Assembly: GCA_016647705.1 (NCBI GenBank)
Contig: CM028338.1
Coordinates: forward strand, 9,981,240 to 10,045,239
Reading direction: 5' to 3'
Source of the DNA: Eucommia ulmoides
Lineage: Eukaryota; Streptophyta; Magnoliopsida; Garryales; Eucommiaceae
DNA: 64,000 nt
Position 1 is the first letter of the stretch. Each line of letters opens with the position of its first letter. Under the pieces are notes generated by a model, which ran no database searches, was not told where the DNA came from, and saw nothing but the letters and a program-made list of their open reading frames with translations. This document shows, in pieces, positions 36,080 to 49,406 of the stretch. The position numbers were made by a program, and so were the translations under genes.

Positions 36080-37480
36080 TATTAATAATGATATTGTTGG
36101 CCTAAAGAACTATCCAAGAGGGCGAGAATTGGGTGGATAAAACAATTCAAATAACTTAAACACTTTAAATTAAATTATCTAATTTCCTAAATTGATTATT
36201 ACCTTGATTAGCAGTGAAAATGTGTTTAATTCTAAATGCACAACCAAACAAAATATAAAGAAGTAATCAATGCAGCACACAAGAATTTATCCTAATTCGA
36301 CAAGCTACTCTTACCTATGTTTAGTCCCCCGCGCTGCACGGAGATTCGTAATCCACTAAATCCCTAATTCATTTACCAAGTAGGAACCAAATCCTTACAA
36401 TCTCGATTCTTTTCACAGACTCAAAATTAATCTTTACAATTCTTGATTCTTTTCATAGGCTAAGAATCAATCTACCACTATATCATTTTCACAAGTTTGA
36501 GATGAACCTTTACAATCACACTTAATTTAATTACAAGAATAATCAAAACCTAGTTCTTTTCAAGGAAAAAGAATAACTTAACATTTTTGCATGACAAAAT
36601 CAAACCCTAATTTTTTTCACAGGAAAAAGATCAAAACCCTAGCTACTCTGATTAGACACCGACCCAAACGTGTCTAATCCACTCAAACTCGCAAATACAA
36701 AAAATGAAAAGTTTCTTCCCACAAGGAATTTCTACCACCTCAATATAAATATACTCAATTAATGGCCTGAATAAAAACTATGTAATAGATACAATATGAG
36801 ACAAATAAATCTGATTATAAAAATAAGCGGGTAGCACACAAGTAGCACTTAATCTGTTAATCAATCAAAAAACTGTTCAAAAGATTTTCAAAAATTAAGT
36901 TCAAAAACGATTTTCTAATATTCCTGAACCAAACAATGAATAACAAATAATCTTAGAAAGTAATAAATAAAGCATGGAAGGATCTCATTGGGATTCACCA
37001 AAAACAAGAATAGTTTCACAGTAATACACACAAATCGATAACACAAACAATAAGCGCTTTAGATCAAGAACTTGAAAGTAATCTCTCATCAAAATCTCAA
37101 AAATAATCTCACTCTTAAAAAGCTCAAATCTGATAGTTCTTGATGTATCTAAACTTAATCCCACTTGTCTCTATTAATAGACCTAGAACCAGATCTCCAA
37201 TGGCTAGTTTTTAAAAGATATGCCATTAAATGACATCTCAAGACCCCATATATCCCATAAAACCAAAATAGATATGCTTCATTAAAAACTACTTTTAGAA
37301 AAAACTCATTTTGGTCCTTAAAACTTTTTCAATTTGAAGTCCATCAAAATAAGAAGTTTTAAATCACTTTAATTAAAAGAATATTTAATTAAATTAACCA
37401 ATTAAATAAGAATCATTAAATATATCATATATATCTGAAATATACTTGAATCCCTCAATAACCTCCCTTGAAATCATAAA
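36080..37480 (-). mobile_element. LTR-like copy of a Ty1/copia-type element (low-coordinate copy)
   Basis: Its right end in minus orientation reads 'ccacccaattctcgccctct' then 'tggatagttctttaggccaaca', matching the same place at 38370. Both copies share 'cgacaagctactctt(a/g)cct', 'aatccactaa' and blocks of 'caaaccctt' type. Plant copia LTRs often end with such 'cccaattcaccc...' sequence just before the primer site. The left border is unclear. Confidence 0.45.
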
Positions 37481-37499
37481 AAATGTGATAATTTAACTA

Positions 37500-38345
37500 A
37501 GAAACCGAATCAGTCAAAATCTTGATTGAGCACTTCGGTTAACCGTGCTACACCGTCGGTCGACTGTCCCTTTCCAACCACCGGAACTAGCCGTTTGCTT
37601 GCACCCAGTCAATTGATTGACGTCCATGGTCGGTTGACCAATTGGAACTGTCTCTTTAAGTTCAAGATCACAAGATCCTTTGAATTTTCCAACTGTCTCT
37701 TTAAGTTCAAGATTTGTTTTATCAAGAGTACTCTTCAAAACTCCAAAATTTACTTTAAGACCAAAATTTTTGTTGCTAACAAACTTTTTTTTTTTTTTTA
37801 ATTTTATAATCATTTTCAATAAAATGAATTTTCAGTCATGCTTTATCGAGATCACATTTAGAAATCTAGAGTTCAATATTTAATATTTCATTTTTTTCTC
37901 AATAATTCTTAAATTGCAAATGTTTTCTCAAAGATTTCCAACATCATCTTTTTAAAATTATTTTCATCCTCAAGATTCTCAATTTTATCGATCAAGTTAT
38001 TAATCTTAAGAAATGCATTTGAAAAATCTTCTATTTCAAACTAACGTTCTAAATCAATATTTTTTCGAAATAATACTGTGTCAATTTTTTTGTTTTCAAG
38101 AAAGGAAATGTTTCTATTAAGTTTCAAGTTTTCTTTAGCAAAGAAATTAGTAAAAACAATTAATTTTTTTAGATCTTTATGTGAAACTTCTTCATCGTTA
38201 TTAACATCATTGTCACTGAAAGAACACAAGTTATTGGATACATTTGGGTAATCAAATATACACAATTATTGGTAGATATGCACATGAGATTGTCTACTAA
38301 AATATGTGTCATGTGATCGATTAGCTAGGTTTTTAATTTTATTTA
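37500..38345 (-). pseudogene. Ty1/copia gag-like remnant
   Basis: Minus-strand frames read DNDVNNDEEVSHKDLKKLIV, FTNFFAKENLKLNRNISFLE, EIEDFSNAFLKINNLIDKIE and FGLKVNFGVLKSTLDKTNLE. They show acidic then heptad-like helical segments of the type found after the zinc knuckle in SIRE/Maximus-like gag proteins. It starts next to a primer-site-like sequence at about 38350-38365. Multiple stops; assignment by pattern. Confidence 0.4.
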
Positions 38346-38349
38346 GCTA

Positions 38350-39362
38350 GTGTGGCTTTGGTACTAATTGTTGATTCAAATTACTACCCAAGAGAGGGTG
38401 AATTGGGTAGTTCAAAAATTAAGTGTAAATATTTGTGACCTATTTAAATTTTAATGGATTATATTTTTGTTAAAGGAAACATTTTAAAGTTAAGCAGGCA
38501 CAATCACAATCACACAAAGAAGGGTTAAAAAAATTGGCACAGTAATATTATAGTAGTACGACAAGCTACTCTTGCCTACATCTACTCTCCCGAACTCTTT
38601 CAGGGTATTAATCCACTAATATTCAGATCCTTCTCCCAAGTGTGAATCAAACCCTTACACCAGGTTTGAGTAATTTCTTTTTATACTCAAACACACTCTC
38701 ACTTTGACTAATTACACTTAAGTCACAGATACAAAAAATGCCTTTAGAGATTCTACTAACACTTGTAAATGTTAAACACAATTTCAACGCGATCTAAGTG
38801 ACATGGAAGTGAACATGATTAAAAAATGTATAATTTTAAGTTCGTGTAAAATTTATTTGGTATTACCAATTAAGCACATAAGCAGATAACACAAATAAAA
38901 ATAATCAAATTGTGTAACTCATTTTAATCAAAATAAAGTTCAAAGTTCAAAGCACATAAGTTTTGGAAAATGATTTTTCACTTATCAAAAATACTCAAAG
39001 AGCAAGAGTTTCGAATTCAAATATCAAGTGTTTAGAACACAACGATCTAATCAAATAATAATTATAGATGTAGCATATAATAGATCAATCAGATAAACAC
39101 AAAGAAATTTAGCTAAATCTTAACAAGGATAGATCTCACCAGGATTTCAAATTGTAGATTATCAACCAAAGGATTTCATCTCGGAAATGCAAATAGGCTC
39201 AATCAATTAAAGAGTTTTTCACATAATTTCAATCTTTGATTTGGTTTTCTAAGATGGTAAAAATTTAGAAATTTTCCCAAGGTGTTGTATCTTTTCTTGA
39301 TCACTTTCTTGATATTTTTAAAATGAATTTTCACACAATTAAAGTCCCAATTTTTAGAATGG
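38350..39362 (-). mobile_element. Primer-site-like sequence and LTR-like copy (high-coordinate copy)
   Basis: On the minus strand 'caacaattagtaccaaagcc' (about 38349-38368) resembles the LTR end plus the initiator-Met tRNA primer site TGGTATCAGAGCC, with a few mismatches. The LTR-like segment then extends to higher coordinates and is similar to 36080-37200. Only parts align well, so this is an old copy. Confidence 0.45.
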
Positions 39363-39840
39363 ACCAGTGATGAGGATAAATCCAAACCAGGCACAAATCA
39401 TCGTCACGTGTCTATCTGGCACGGGTCACGGACGATATTCCACAAAACACGCCACACTCGTTAAGAAAACTACATCCAAGGGAATCAATACCCCGGGGAG
39501 ACGACACCACCAATTTCCATCCCTGGGGGAAGTAATAACGTTACCCGCTATTAAAGAAAGAGTCGTTACACCCCCAAGTAACAAATCATTAAACCCATAT
39601 CCCGCCAATTACGCAACGGTTATGGTAATGAGTCGAGATTCAGGGAGGACTTGCCAAACAAGTCTTCCTCAAGGTACAAATATTTTATGGGAGAGTCTAG
39701 TTAGGTACACTCTCTCTCTCTCTCTCTTTTTCCCAAACTACATACTACCAAAATTCTTGAAGATTACTAGACTAATTCTCATACCGGAGATGCAGCGCTT
39801 GCAGGCCCATCCGCAATGCGTTGTTTTGTAAGAACCCAAG
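39363..39840 (+). other. GC-richer segment resembling a gypsy LTR end
   Basis: It contains 'acgttacccgctattaaagaa', then 'caaggtacaaatattttatgg', a (CT)n run (39711-39727) and 'ctcataccggagatgcagcgc', an order like the promoter and R region of Tat-type LTRs. A 154-codon plus-strand frame here has no family resemblance and is probably chance. Confidence 0.35.
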
Positions 39841-40215
39841 TCGAGAGAGTAATATGATTTGGAAGAGATTCAACATGTTAGATCCCAAAATGACGTATCT
39901 AAAGAACCAAATCTTGGCTTCATCAACCAGTAATCATAAAAAAATTATTTTTTTTTTTACCATATTTGAAGGCCTATGACTATTGACTATTAACCCTTGA
40001 AAATTGCCCAAGTAAATATGACTTTTTGATCAATGAATAAGAACCCAAATCAACCTAGATACAAGCAAAAGTCATAAATATTGACTAGACCACAAATTTG
40101 AGTCAAAATATTTTACCGAATATTTTATAAAATCAAAAAATATAGGGACCAAAATAGAAATTCGATAAAACCATTAAATTTAAAAATTTATCCCATAAAA
40201 ATTATTTCAAAAATA

Positions 40216-40221
<6 letters not shown>

Positions 40222-40287
<66 letters not shown>
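40222..40287. repeat. (AT)33 microsatellite
   Basis: Sixty-six bases of uninterrupted alternating a and t. Confidence 0.97.
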
Positions 40288-40289
<2 letters not shown>

Positions 40290-40379
40290 TTTAAGAATAT
40301 TAAAGATCATTTAGAAATATGTTTTTGCTAAAGACATGCAAAAAGATTTGTGAAAAATGTTTACAAAAAATTCAAATTT

Positions 40380-40660
40380 GCCACGATTCAATCAACTGAT
40401 TAGGCCCATGAGTCGACCAAATTGATCATTTTTAAAAATCATTGGCAACCTGAATTAATCATTCGACTGATTTACCAATCCGGTCGATAGAGTTGGACAG
40501 ATTTTCAAAAATTCAACTATTTGAAATATCTGGTCGAGTAAGCTACCCATTCAGTCGACTGAATCACATCAAGACACAAAGCAGAAACCTCTTTGTTTCA
40601 TTCAGTCGACAAATCTATGGTTTGGTCGACTGTTTGAACCAGAAAACCATTTTTTCAAAT
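40380..40660. repeat. Cluster of gtcgac/tcgact words
   Basis: Words such as 'gagtcgaccaa', 'ttcgactgat', 'cagtcgactgaa', 'cagtcgacaaa' and 'ggtcgactg' recur at least six times. A second cluster is at about 37555-37640. The same style of sequence is known from LTRs of some plant retroelements. Confidence 0.55.
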
Positions 40661-41139
40661 TTCCGTTACGACCAGCTATCCGTTTTAGCAAAATAGTTGA
40701 CTTTTAAACCTTAAAACCTTTAATTATGCATGAAAAATACCTTAACGCTTTTGCACTCGCATGCATGGATAATAGACAACTAATCACACAAAATATTATA
40801 TTTAAGACATATTCATATGTAGTGTGTGATCCTAATTGGGATGAACTATATTTGACAAGTATAGATCTTGTTTACCTTAAGAAATACAAAAGATTATTGT
40901 CTTGTCAAAAAGTTTTGATCATGCATTTGTCTTTGAATTATCTTGATTATCTATTTCGTTTCTAGTGCATCATGATTCAACATATCTCATTCCCATTGCA
41001 TCATTATTCTAATTAATATCCTCTAAACTGTATTCACATCTCAACTAATAAGATTAGTCTAGAATAACCATCAAGTTAATGCGATCATCAAATAGGAATT
41101 AAATCTTGAGGGTTAGCAAAGTTCATTTTGTATCCTGTT

Positions 41140-42200
41140 TCTACTTTTGTTCTGAGAACATTCACATTCTAACTCTGTTTGTGTTTCTATTTTGAACATT
41201 TATACCCTGATTCTATTTCTGTTTTTGTTTCTGAACGTTCACACTTTGCATTTGTTTGTGAATATTCACATTAAAAATCTGTTTTAATATACACACTATA
41301 AACACCCACAAAAGTTTCTGAATTTATTTTTACTGTATATGCATGCTGAGTTAATGTTTGCGTTAAGATTGCTTAAGTATTATTAATTTTGGGCAAAAAT
41401 TATTTAAATATTAATATTTAAATAAAAGGGAATAGTTTATAATTGTTAGGCAGTTATTGGCAGTTGAGATTGAACTAGTGCCAGTGAATGTTTGCATCTG
41501 TTCATTATTGACTATTTGGTGAACGTTTAGATTCATTTCGAATTGTCTAATTCACAATATTCATTTTTATTTAAAGTTAATTTTGAATCATTTTTTAGTT
41601 TCCGTTCTGAGACCATTCACATTCTATCTCTATTTCTGTTTTTATTTTGTGAACATTTACAACTTGAATCTGTTTGTTTTTCAGTTTGAGAATGTTCACA
41701 CCCTGTATCTGTTTTGTGAATATTTACATCAGGACTTTATTTTAATATATATATTGTAAACATCCATAGAAGTTTCTAAAATTAGTTTTACTGCCAATAC
41801 AGGCTTAGTTAAAGTTCACATTGAATTGTTTAAGTATTACTCATTTAATTTCTTGATTATTTAATTGAAATGTTGATGATAACTCTAACAAAAGGTACTT
41901 GTTCGGTGTGATTGTTCACCGAACAGTCATCAATGAATAGACTTGAATGTTCATTGGCATTGGTTCAAGTATAACTGCTACTAACATTTATACATTCCTA
42001 GTTAAAGTTCACATTGACATTGTTAAAGTATTACTCATTTAATTTCATGATTATTGAAGTATTTAATTTGAAATTCTAATAATTAACTCCAACAGAAGGC
42101 ATATGTTCGGTGTGGTCATTCACCGAACAGTCAGCAATGAAAAGACATGAATGTTCATTGGCACTGGATCGAGCATAATTGCTAGTAACATTTATAAACT
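41140..42200. repeat. Nested imperfect tandem repeats
   Basis: A long unit starting near 41150 ('tctgagaacattcacattct') recurs near 41610 ('tctgagaccattcacattct'), both running into 'ttaatatayacactataaac'-like sequence. Then 41813-42000 ('gttaaagttcacattgaa') recurs from 42001. The last two units each contain a conserved hairpin. Confidence 0.75.
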
Positions 42201-42329
42201 GGCCAAAGTTCATCAAGACCTGACTCGACCCCAACCCGACCCAATTCAAACAGATGGCAGCGACACATGAGTGTGTGGTTAAATATAGAACCACCATAAA
42301 GTACAAAAGATTGTATGCCCGAAGGACTT

Positions 42330-44017
42330 GTCCTTTATTTCCGACTCAGAGAGATTGATATAGTGCTCAAGTTTTTCTCCACAATAAATATGGAATTGCT
42401 TATCAATTTTAGTTTTCAACCAATCTCAAGTGGATATTTTGAGATTTAACATCTGATTATTTCAAATCTTAAGTTTTGCCATAAAAATATACTACGTCGA
42501 TCTCCAAACAATAAAAAATATATTAGAATACTAACTCGATTAATTTAATTAATTATTTCAATTTAATTAATTAATTAAGTAGTCAAAATTGAGCACCGAA
42601 ATATAATTCTTGATTTCATGTAAAAAGGTATTGCATACATAATTCAAATATTTTTATAATTTAACATGAACACAATATTTTACTTTTAAGTCATTTTAAA
42701 TCATTTTAGATAAACATCAACTTTAGAATTCACGCGGTCTACATGCCACTAAAAACTACGTACTGTAATTGCCATCATCCTACAAATTTGATGTTGGTCT
42801 CTACCTTTTTATAGTGTTACTTTTCATAAAGCATGAATTGGCCTTTTAAGCTTCATGAAGAAGTCACAACATGGAAATAGTTTTATGTTTTCCGAAAGTA
42901 ACTTTATCTAAAAATATTAGTTATATTTTTCGGGTCCGTGGTTAAAAATTGACAAACTTAAAATTATTGTACATTCAGTATATACATTATTATAATTTTT
43001 TCAAAAATCTAAAATTATTGTATCACATGAAAATGATTGTAACATTTTTATATAAAACTTGCACAAATTTTTATGACGCACAATGACTATAAATTTTTGA
43101 TATAATTATTAGATTTTTCAAAAAATTATTTTATCAAATGGGTTGGATGAATCGTGAATTGTAAAATTTAGAGTTCTAAAAAACCCAAATTTTTATGTTA
43201 AAAGTATGTTTGAAATTAGCTTGTAAAAACATTGTTAAAGTTAATTAAAAAATAACTATTTTGTAGTCAAATTAAACTAACTTTGATATTTGTAATGGTA
43301 CATTTGAACAAAGTAATCTCACAGTTTTGAGAGACCCAAAAAATAGGTATTTTTTATGTTACAATAAATTTTTAGCACAAGCAACAGAACAGAACATAAT
43401 AATACTAATTAAACTATTTATTAATTTTATTATTTTAAATAGTAAAGTGACTTTGTGTGTCTTTTAGATTTTCTTTTTCTTTCATGCGAGCTCCATTCAA
43501 TACTTAAAATTTGACTTAATTTTATTCATATTTTAGATCATTTAAATAGTAATCCATTATAAACAACCAATATATATTACATATATATACTAAAAACTCC
43601 CCATGCCTAAAGACACTACACTGGATTTTTAATTAGAAAGTATAAAAAATAGTAAATATTGGTCAATTAAATACAGATGTAAAACTTAAAGAGTACAAAA
43701 TATAATTAAATTTAACCGCTTTGTAAGTGAAGGAGTAAAAATTTTAGGCAGGATTTTTTTTCCTATAAAAATTTATAATCCAGTCTCAGCCATCCATTCT
43801 TCTCAATTCAATCCAAGCCCTTGAAGAAGAGACATTTCAAAAACTTTCGTCCTAATTTATAGCTAAATAATTAGGTGGAGCGTATTTGGGTGAGATTTTT
43901 GGAAGATTTGTTAGGAGTAAAAATTAGGATAAAAAATATTTTTTGATCTTGACTGTTGGATGTAAAGTTGATTCAATAATTCAAAATATAAAATAAGTCA
44001 TGATTTATAAAAGGCTA
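42330..44017. other. AT-rich DNA without recognisable content
   Basis: No gene, repeat border or RNA was recognised in this stretch. Confidence 0.5.
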
Positions 44018-44995
44018 GAGTATAACTCATGGTTGAAGGCACAATTTTAACCGTAATGTGATTTTTTTTATTTTTTTTTAATTGTGACTTCAGACACAGG
44101 TTATGTGCTAGTAAAAAAATAAAAAAAATATAATTCATGCACGTTCTAGAACTAAAATAATATTCCCAAAAAAATAGTCTAATTGGAAAAAAAAATCGAA
44201 AAGTCAATATGAGAAGTACATAACAATATTTTTAGTAATCTTTTTTGTTGTTAATACCCATACAAACACCAAAAAAGAAGTTACAATCCTTATTGATAAT
44301 TTGTGTAAAAAAAAAAAACCCCGACAATTTCAGAAAGAAAAAAATGCAAAGTAAATCAAATAAAGCAATAAAATTGAAATAATTAAGAATTTAAAGAACC
44401 TTTAATATCATAAAACAAATGTAACAAAAGACTTATCAAACACAAAGAAAACTAAATTTGAATAAAATAAACTATACATAGAAAAGTGCAAACACAAACC
44501 AATTACTTAATATTTATTTAAAAAATAAAATAAAATACCCCAAACTTAAAAATTGAAAACAAAGAACCTTCCATTTAGATGATCGTCATTACAAAATATC
44601 ATAGTCGAAGTCAACTGATAACTATTTAGATACAAGTAACTCAACTCTAAAATATAACAAAATGTACGTTATTCTAGATTGCATCGGCATTCAATATGGC
44701 ATTGAGATTATTTGTACACCACATAATGTTAAAATAACATAGTTATACAATTAAATCTCGATAAATATGCCTAGTCTTTACCTCTAAATAAAGAAAATAA
44801 AAGTCATGGTATCACATTGAAAGAATTTTTCTAGACAATTCTACTTGTGAGATTAACTTATTTAGCAACCAAATATTTTCACTCTCGCAAAAAATAATAA
44901 TAAAGAAAAATTATCATATGATAAATCAAACTTCTTAAATTAAAAACTAAAGAATGAAAGTTCTCATATATCCTCTAATTGAAAACCGTAAATTA
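44018..44995. repeat. Duplicated non-coding block, copy 1
   Basis: Homologous, in the same order and orientation, to 50866-52288. Shared landmarks: 'ggttatgtgctagta', 'ataattcatgca', 'agtctaattg', 'gagaagtaca', 'atacaaacaccaaaaa', 'gatcgtcat(t/c)acaaaa', 'tagtcgaagtcaa', 'ttgcatcgg', 'cattgagattatttgt', 'aataaaagtcatgg' and 'aattgaaaacc'. It is cut off exactly where the copia LTR begins. Confidence 0.88.
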
Positions 44996-45177
44996 TGTTA
45001 AGATAGTTGGAAGACGGAATATTAGGTGAAATATGAAGTAATATATTGGTATTCAAGAAAACAGTACAATACAGAGATTTATCAGAGACTAAAGGAACCC
45101 TAAGGTTAAGGTTTTGACATAATGAGCCGAGCCCATATATTAACCAAATGGGCCAAACCCATATACATATATTAACA
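44996..45177 (-). mobile_element. 3' LTR of the Ty1/copia element, 182 bp
   Basis: On the minus strand it starts TGTTAATATATG directly after a purine-rich 'gaggggggga' type tract and ends ATCTTAACA, with matching TGTTAA/TTAACA termini. A similar 5' LTR was not found at the other end. Confidence 0.7.
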
Positions 45178-46863
45178 TCCCCCCTCAAACGCAAGGCTGT
45201 AAATGAGACCTGAACTTGAGTTTGAAAACCCGAGAGTGAAAGCATCCGGGTGGATGAGCCTTAGTGAAAGTATCAGTTGTCTGATTGGCTGAACAAACAG
45301 ATTGTAGACGAACAATATTCTAGAGAATGTGATGACGAACGAAATGGCATTCAATCTTGATGTGTTTTGTGCGCTCGTGGAAAACATCATTATGGGCGAT
45401 TTGAATAGAACTCCTATCGTCACAATGTAAAACAATGGCAGTAGAAGAAAAGATTCACATGTCAGCGAAGATTCACTTAAGTCAAAGTAGTTCTTGTATT
45501 GCATCAGCAATGGCACAATATTCAGCTTTAGTGTTGGAACAAGCAATTGCAGTTTGTTTCTTACTGCACCAAGAGATGGGAGAGTTAACCAAGAAGAAAT
45601 AATTGCCAGTGGTTGAGCGTTGGTCGGTGGGATCTCTAGCCCAATCAGCATCAGAATAAGCCTGTAAAGTAGGGGCAGACTGGGCTGAGAAATGAAATGC
45701 ATGAAATAAGGTACCCTTTACATACCGAAGAATACGAAGAACAATAAAGTAATGAGTGGTTCGAGGAGCAGACAAGAATTGACTGACTTACTGGACAGCA
45801 TACGCGATGTCTGGGTGAGTAACAGTGAGGTATACTAAAATACCAACTAATTGGCGATATAAGGTGACATCTTGAAGAGATTAACCATCAAATAAAGCGA
45901 GTCTGATCCTTGGCTCGAGAAAAGTAGTAGCAGTGGTGGAGTCAGTGATGTCAGCCTTGTAAAGAAGATCTGAGGCACATTTTGTCTGAGAGAGAAAATA
46001 TACATCTAAACTATATGAGGCTGCGAGGTTAAGAAAATAAGTGAGCACACCAAGATTTTTCATCTCGAATTATCCACTGAGAAACTTTTTGAGTTCAAAG
46101 ATACCGCGCAAATCATCCCTAGTAATAATCATGTCACCCGCGTATAATGAAAGAATGATGATACCATTGTCAGTGTGATGAAGAAACATGGTTGAATCAT
46201 GAGCACTGGATGTGAATCCAAACTGATGAATGGTAGTGCTGAATTTTGCGAACCAGGCACGTGGAGGTCGTTTCAAACTGTATAAGGCACGACAAAGGTG
46301 ACAAACTTTATGTTGAGGAGCAACTAGATCAGGAGAGGTATGCATATCAACTTTCTCAATAAGATCGCCATTGAAAAATGCATTTTTGACATCCATCTGA
46401 AAGAGAGTCTATTTTCGAATAGCGGCGGCGGAAAGAAGAGTACTGACAGATATGAGCCTCGCCAGTGGAACAAATGTCTCTTCGTAGTCAATGCCATAAT
46501 CCTGAGCAAATACCTTGGCAATAAGTCAAGCTTTATATCATTCAACAGAACCATCATAAAGTGTTTTGATCTTAGACAACTATTTGCACCCAATAAGAGT
46601 TTTCTCAAGGGGAAGATCAACAAGATCCCAGGTGTGAGTTTTGACTATTCATCCATTGTTTTCTACCAAAGATGATTAGTAGTAGCCTTCTTATATAATT
46701 GAGGCATATGTAGATTAGGTATAGTAGAGAAAATATTATAATTAGTAAGACAAGGGGGATGATGAGTTACCCTAGTAGAGTGACGTGATGCATCTGGAGA
46801 GTGGCTCTTAGAAGGAGTCGGTACAAAGCCATTAAATATAGGAAGATCCTCAGGCATGGCCAA
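45178..46863 (-). pseudogene. Ty1/copia reverse transcriptase and RNase H
   Basis: In order on the minus strand: a linker with LPIFNGFVPTPSKSHSPDAS, then MDVKNAFFNGDLIEKVDM, LCRALYSLKRPPRAWFAKFS, and the catalytic region LSLYAGDMIIT, where functional enzymes have YVDD, so one catalytic aspartate is lost. Further on come FELKKFLSG, MKNLGVLTYFLNL, and VLRILRYVKGTLFHAFHF. RNase H follows with LQAYSDADWARDPTDQRSTT, ISWCSKKQTAIACSNTKAEY and CAIADAIQELL. Stops and frame changes throughout. RT after integrase is the Ty1/copia order. Confidence 0.9.
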
Positions 46864-47940
46864 TTAAGCTGGTAGGGTGAGATCAATTAGTAGTTCTGAG
46901 GCTGAAGGAGTGAGATCAACTGGTGGTTCGGGAGCTAGAGGGGTGAGATTAGTTGGTGATTCTAGAGCTAGAGGGGTGAGATCAACTAGTGATTCTGGGG
47001 TAGGCTCACAATACTTGAAACTGTATCATCAGAAAATAAATCAATAGATGGATCAGTAAAGAATCTGGAGTTAGTGATGGTTGATATATCAAATGATCGT
47101 AGGAAAAAAATATTTGATGTTTCCAAAGAATGACATGACAAGAGATACAGAGAGTTTTAGAGATAGTATCGTAGCACCAATACCCTTTATGTTTAATGCC
47201 ACATTCGAGAAAACAATACAAGTGAACCCATGGTTCCAATTTGTTGTGTTCATGTGGTTTGAAAAGAACAAAATAAGCGCAACCAAAAATTTTGAGTTCA
47301 GAGTAAGTGGGAGGGTTACCAAAAAAATGCTCAAATGGAGACTAATATTGGATTGTAGCGAAACGAACACGGTTTATTGTGTATACTACGGTTAAGGCAG
47401 CCTCACCCCAAAAACGCTCAGAACATTATGAAGAAATGAGAAGGGCATGAACTGTGTCAAGGATGTGTCTATGTTTGTGTTTGGCTCATCCATTTTCTTG
47501 GGAGGTTTCGGGACATGAGCGGTGGGAGAGCATGCCATTTTTGTGAAGTAAGTTGAGAAAAGCACGGTATTTGTATTCCATTGTATTATCTAAGTGAAAA
47601 ACTTTGATATTCCGAGATAAATGAGTTTGAACCATAGAAGAAAAGTCGTAATATATTTGGAATAATTCAGATATATTTTTCATAAGAAACAACATATATA
47701 TCGAGAGTAGTCATCCACAAATATAACAAAATAGCGAGAACCACCCATTGTCGCATGAGGAGAAGACCCCCAAATATTAGAATGCACTAAATCAAATGGT
47801 ACAAGAGAAACAGATTGACTCTCATTAAAATGTAAAGCTGATTATTTTGCAAGTTAACAATGAATACAATGAAAAGACTTATGCTGAATTGAACATAATT
47901 GACCACTAGAAATAAGAGATCAGAGACGACTGGATGAAGT
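46864..47940 (-). pseudogene. Ty1/copia integrase
   Basis: The minus strand gives a degenerate zinc-finger segment, then GGSRYFVIFVDDYSRYM, MLFLMKNISELFQIYYDFSS, the segment HLDNTMEYKYRAFLNLLHKN and SHRSCPETSQENGWAKHKHR, and HALLISS with FWGEAALTVVYTINR. Later comes PPTYSELKIFGCAYFVLFKP and the GIKHKGYWCYD stretch, with SFFGNIKYFF-like shadows on other frames ignored. Asp residues of the D,D,E triad are visible (FVDDYSRY, HLDNTMEY). Frames are broken. Confidence 0.85.
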
Positions 47941-49406
47941 GTGACCTAACCGAGAGTGTCACAATTCCACGGGTAAGAGTGTTGGGTTGGAGGCAGTTGT
48001 TTGATTTGGTTATGATGAGGATGAGACTTGGAGGTGAGTGATTTCAAAGAGGTGCCCGACTTTACGGCCGGTCCCAAGGAGTTTCTTGTTTGAGGATCCT
48101 GCACACGACAACCAGTAAAAGAAAAATGCAAATCAAATGCAAGATCACATAGTTGACCAACAAATATAAGGTTAAGAGCAAGATTAGGGACTAAATATGC
48201 ATTAGGGAGAGAAAAATGAGAAATGTCAACATGTCCAGTATGGCTAACTGACATATTTGACCCATTGGCAGTGTGAATAGTAAGCGCATGCTCATCACGG
48301 GTTTTAGTAGAAAATATAGAGACATCAGATGTCATGTGATTACAACAGGTAGAATCAAGGTACCATTGAGATAAACCTAATGTAGCTGACATGGCTATAT
48401 TATTACTAATTTTAGATAGAGTCTCGGTAAACACAATGCAAAAGCCACTCAAATCAGGTGAAGAGTTCGGTGAAGTCAGGATAGCAACAATGGCTACAGC
48501 GGCTATGTTCTTTGCCTTGGGGTAAAATTGAATGTGAGAGCCTCGAGGGCGAGGTTGATTCCCGACTAATTGGTTTCCAGATGATGAAGCTAGAAGTTGA
48601 GGGCGGTCTGCAAGATAGTGGTATAGTTCTCTACATACTTTATAAAGGTGAGAAGGACATTTGAGCAATTTTTGTCCTTGTGAATGATAATACCTACAAT
48701 ATAAGGGCTTTTGGAATGAGTTTGTTTTGGTAGCTGGTGTGGCAAGAGCAACATCTATATTTGATCCTTGTAATATCGCAAGACGTGTTTTCTCTCTTAG
48801 CAGATTAGGAACGATATCGTCAAGGGAAGATATCTTGCCCCGTAGGATTGAGGTTCTTACAGGCTAAAATTCGAATCTCAAAGCCATTAGGAATTCCATA
48901 ATATACATCTCATTTTGGTAACTTGTGTAAAGGATGACATCCTTTATACATTCCCAGATTGGCTCAGAGATAGCTAATTGATCCCATAAAACACTCATTT
49001 GAAATAGGAAATTGTTGATGGATTGTCCAGGGTCTTAGCGCATGCTATGGAGGGTGGAAATGAGTTAATACTGATGTGATAGGTCTGTCTTGTTATATCA
49101 AAGTTTGAGAATATCCCAAACCACTTTAGATGTCTCGAGTCTACCAAATGGGATTTTGATAAATGGGATGATAGTGGAATGGAACCATATCAGAATCTAA
49201 TGATTTTTGCTATCCCATTCTTCTAGAAGGCTAGCAAATCCTTCAACATCTTTGTTGTCTTTCTTCTTGGGCTCAGTAATGTCTCCAATCATGAAACATC
49301 ATAGATTGTGTCCACGTAAGAAACTAGATATCTTTTGATCCCATAATGCATAATTAGATTTATCCAGAACAATAGGAATAACACGTGATGAGTTTGAGTT
49401 TGCCAT
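47941..49406 (-). pseudogene. Ty1/copia gag and protease
   Basis: The start is the ATG at 49406: MANSNSSRVIPIVLDKSNYA then LWDQKISSFLRGHN, the usual N-terminus of copia gag. A zinc-knuckle-like region with YHSQGQKLLKCPSHL is at about 48640-48690. The protease active site near 48356 reads WYLDSTCCNHMTSD; the usual DSG triplet is DST. LPNAYLVPNLALNLIFVGQL, the conserved protease flap-end pattern, follows. Stops interrupt gag several times. Confidence 0.87.

Noticed and set aside
36080..39362. Possible CRISPR-like or satellite pattern from repeated 'acaagctactctt' words
   Set aside because: Only two copies, spaced by more than 2 kb, matching direct LTRs of one element.
39367..39831. A 154-codon plus-strand open frame
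   Set aside because: No domain or family pattern; it overlaps an LTR-like segment with a (CT)n run, so it is probably a chance frame.
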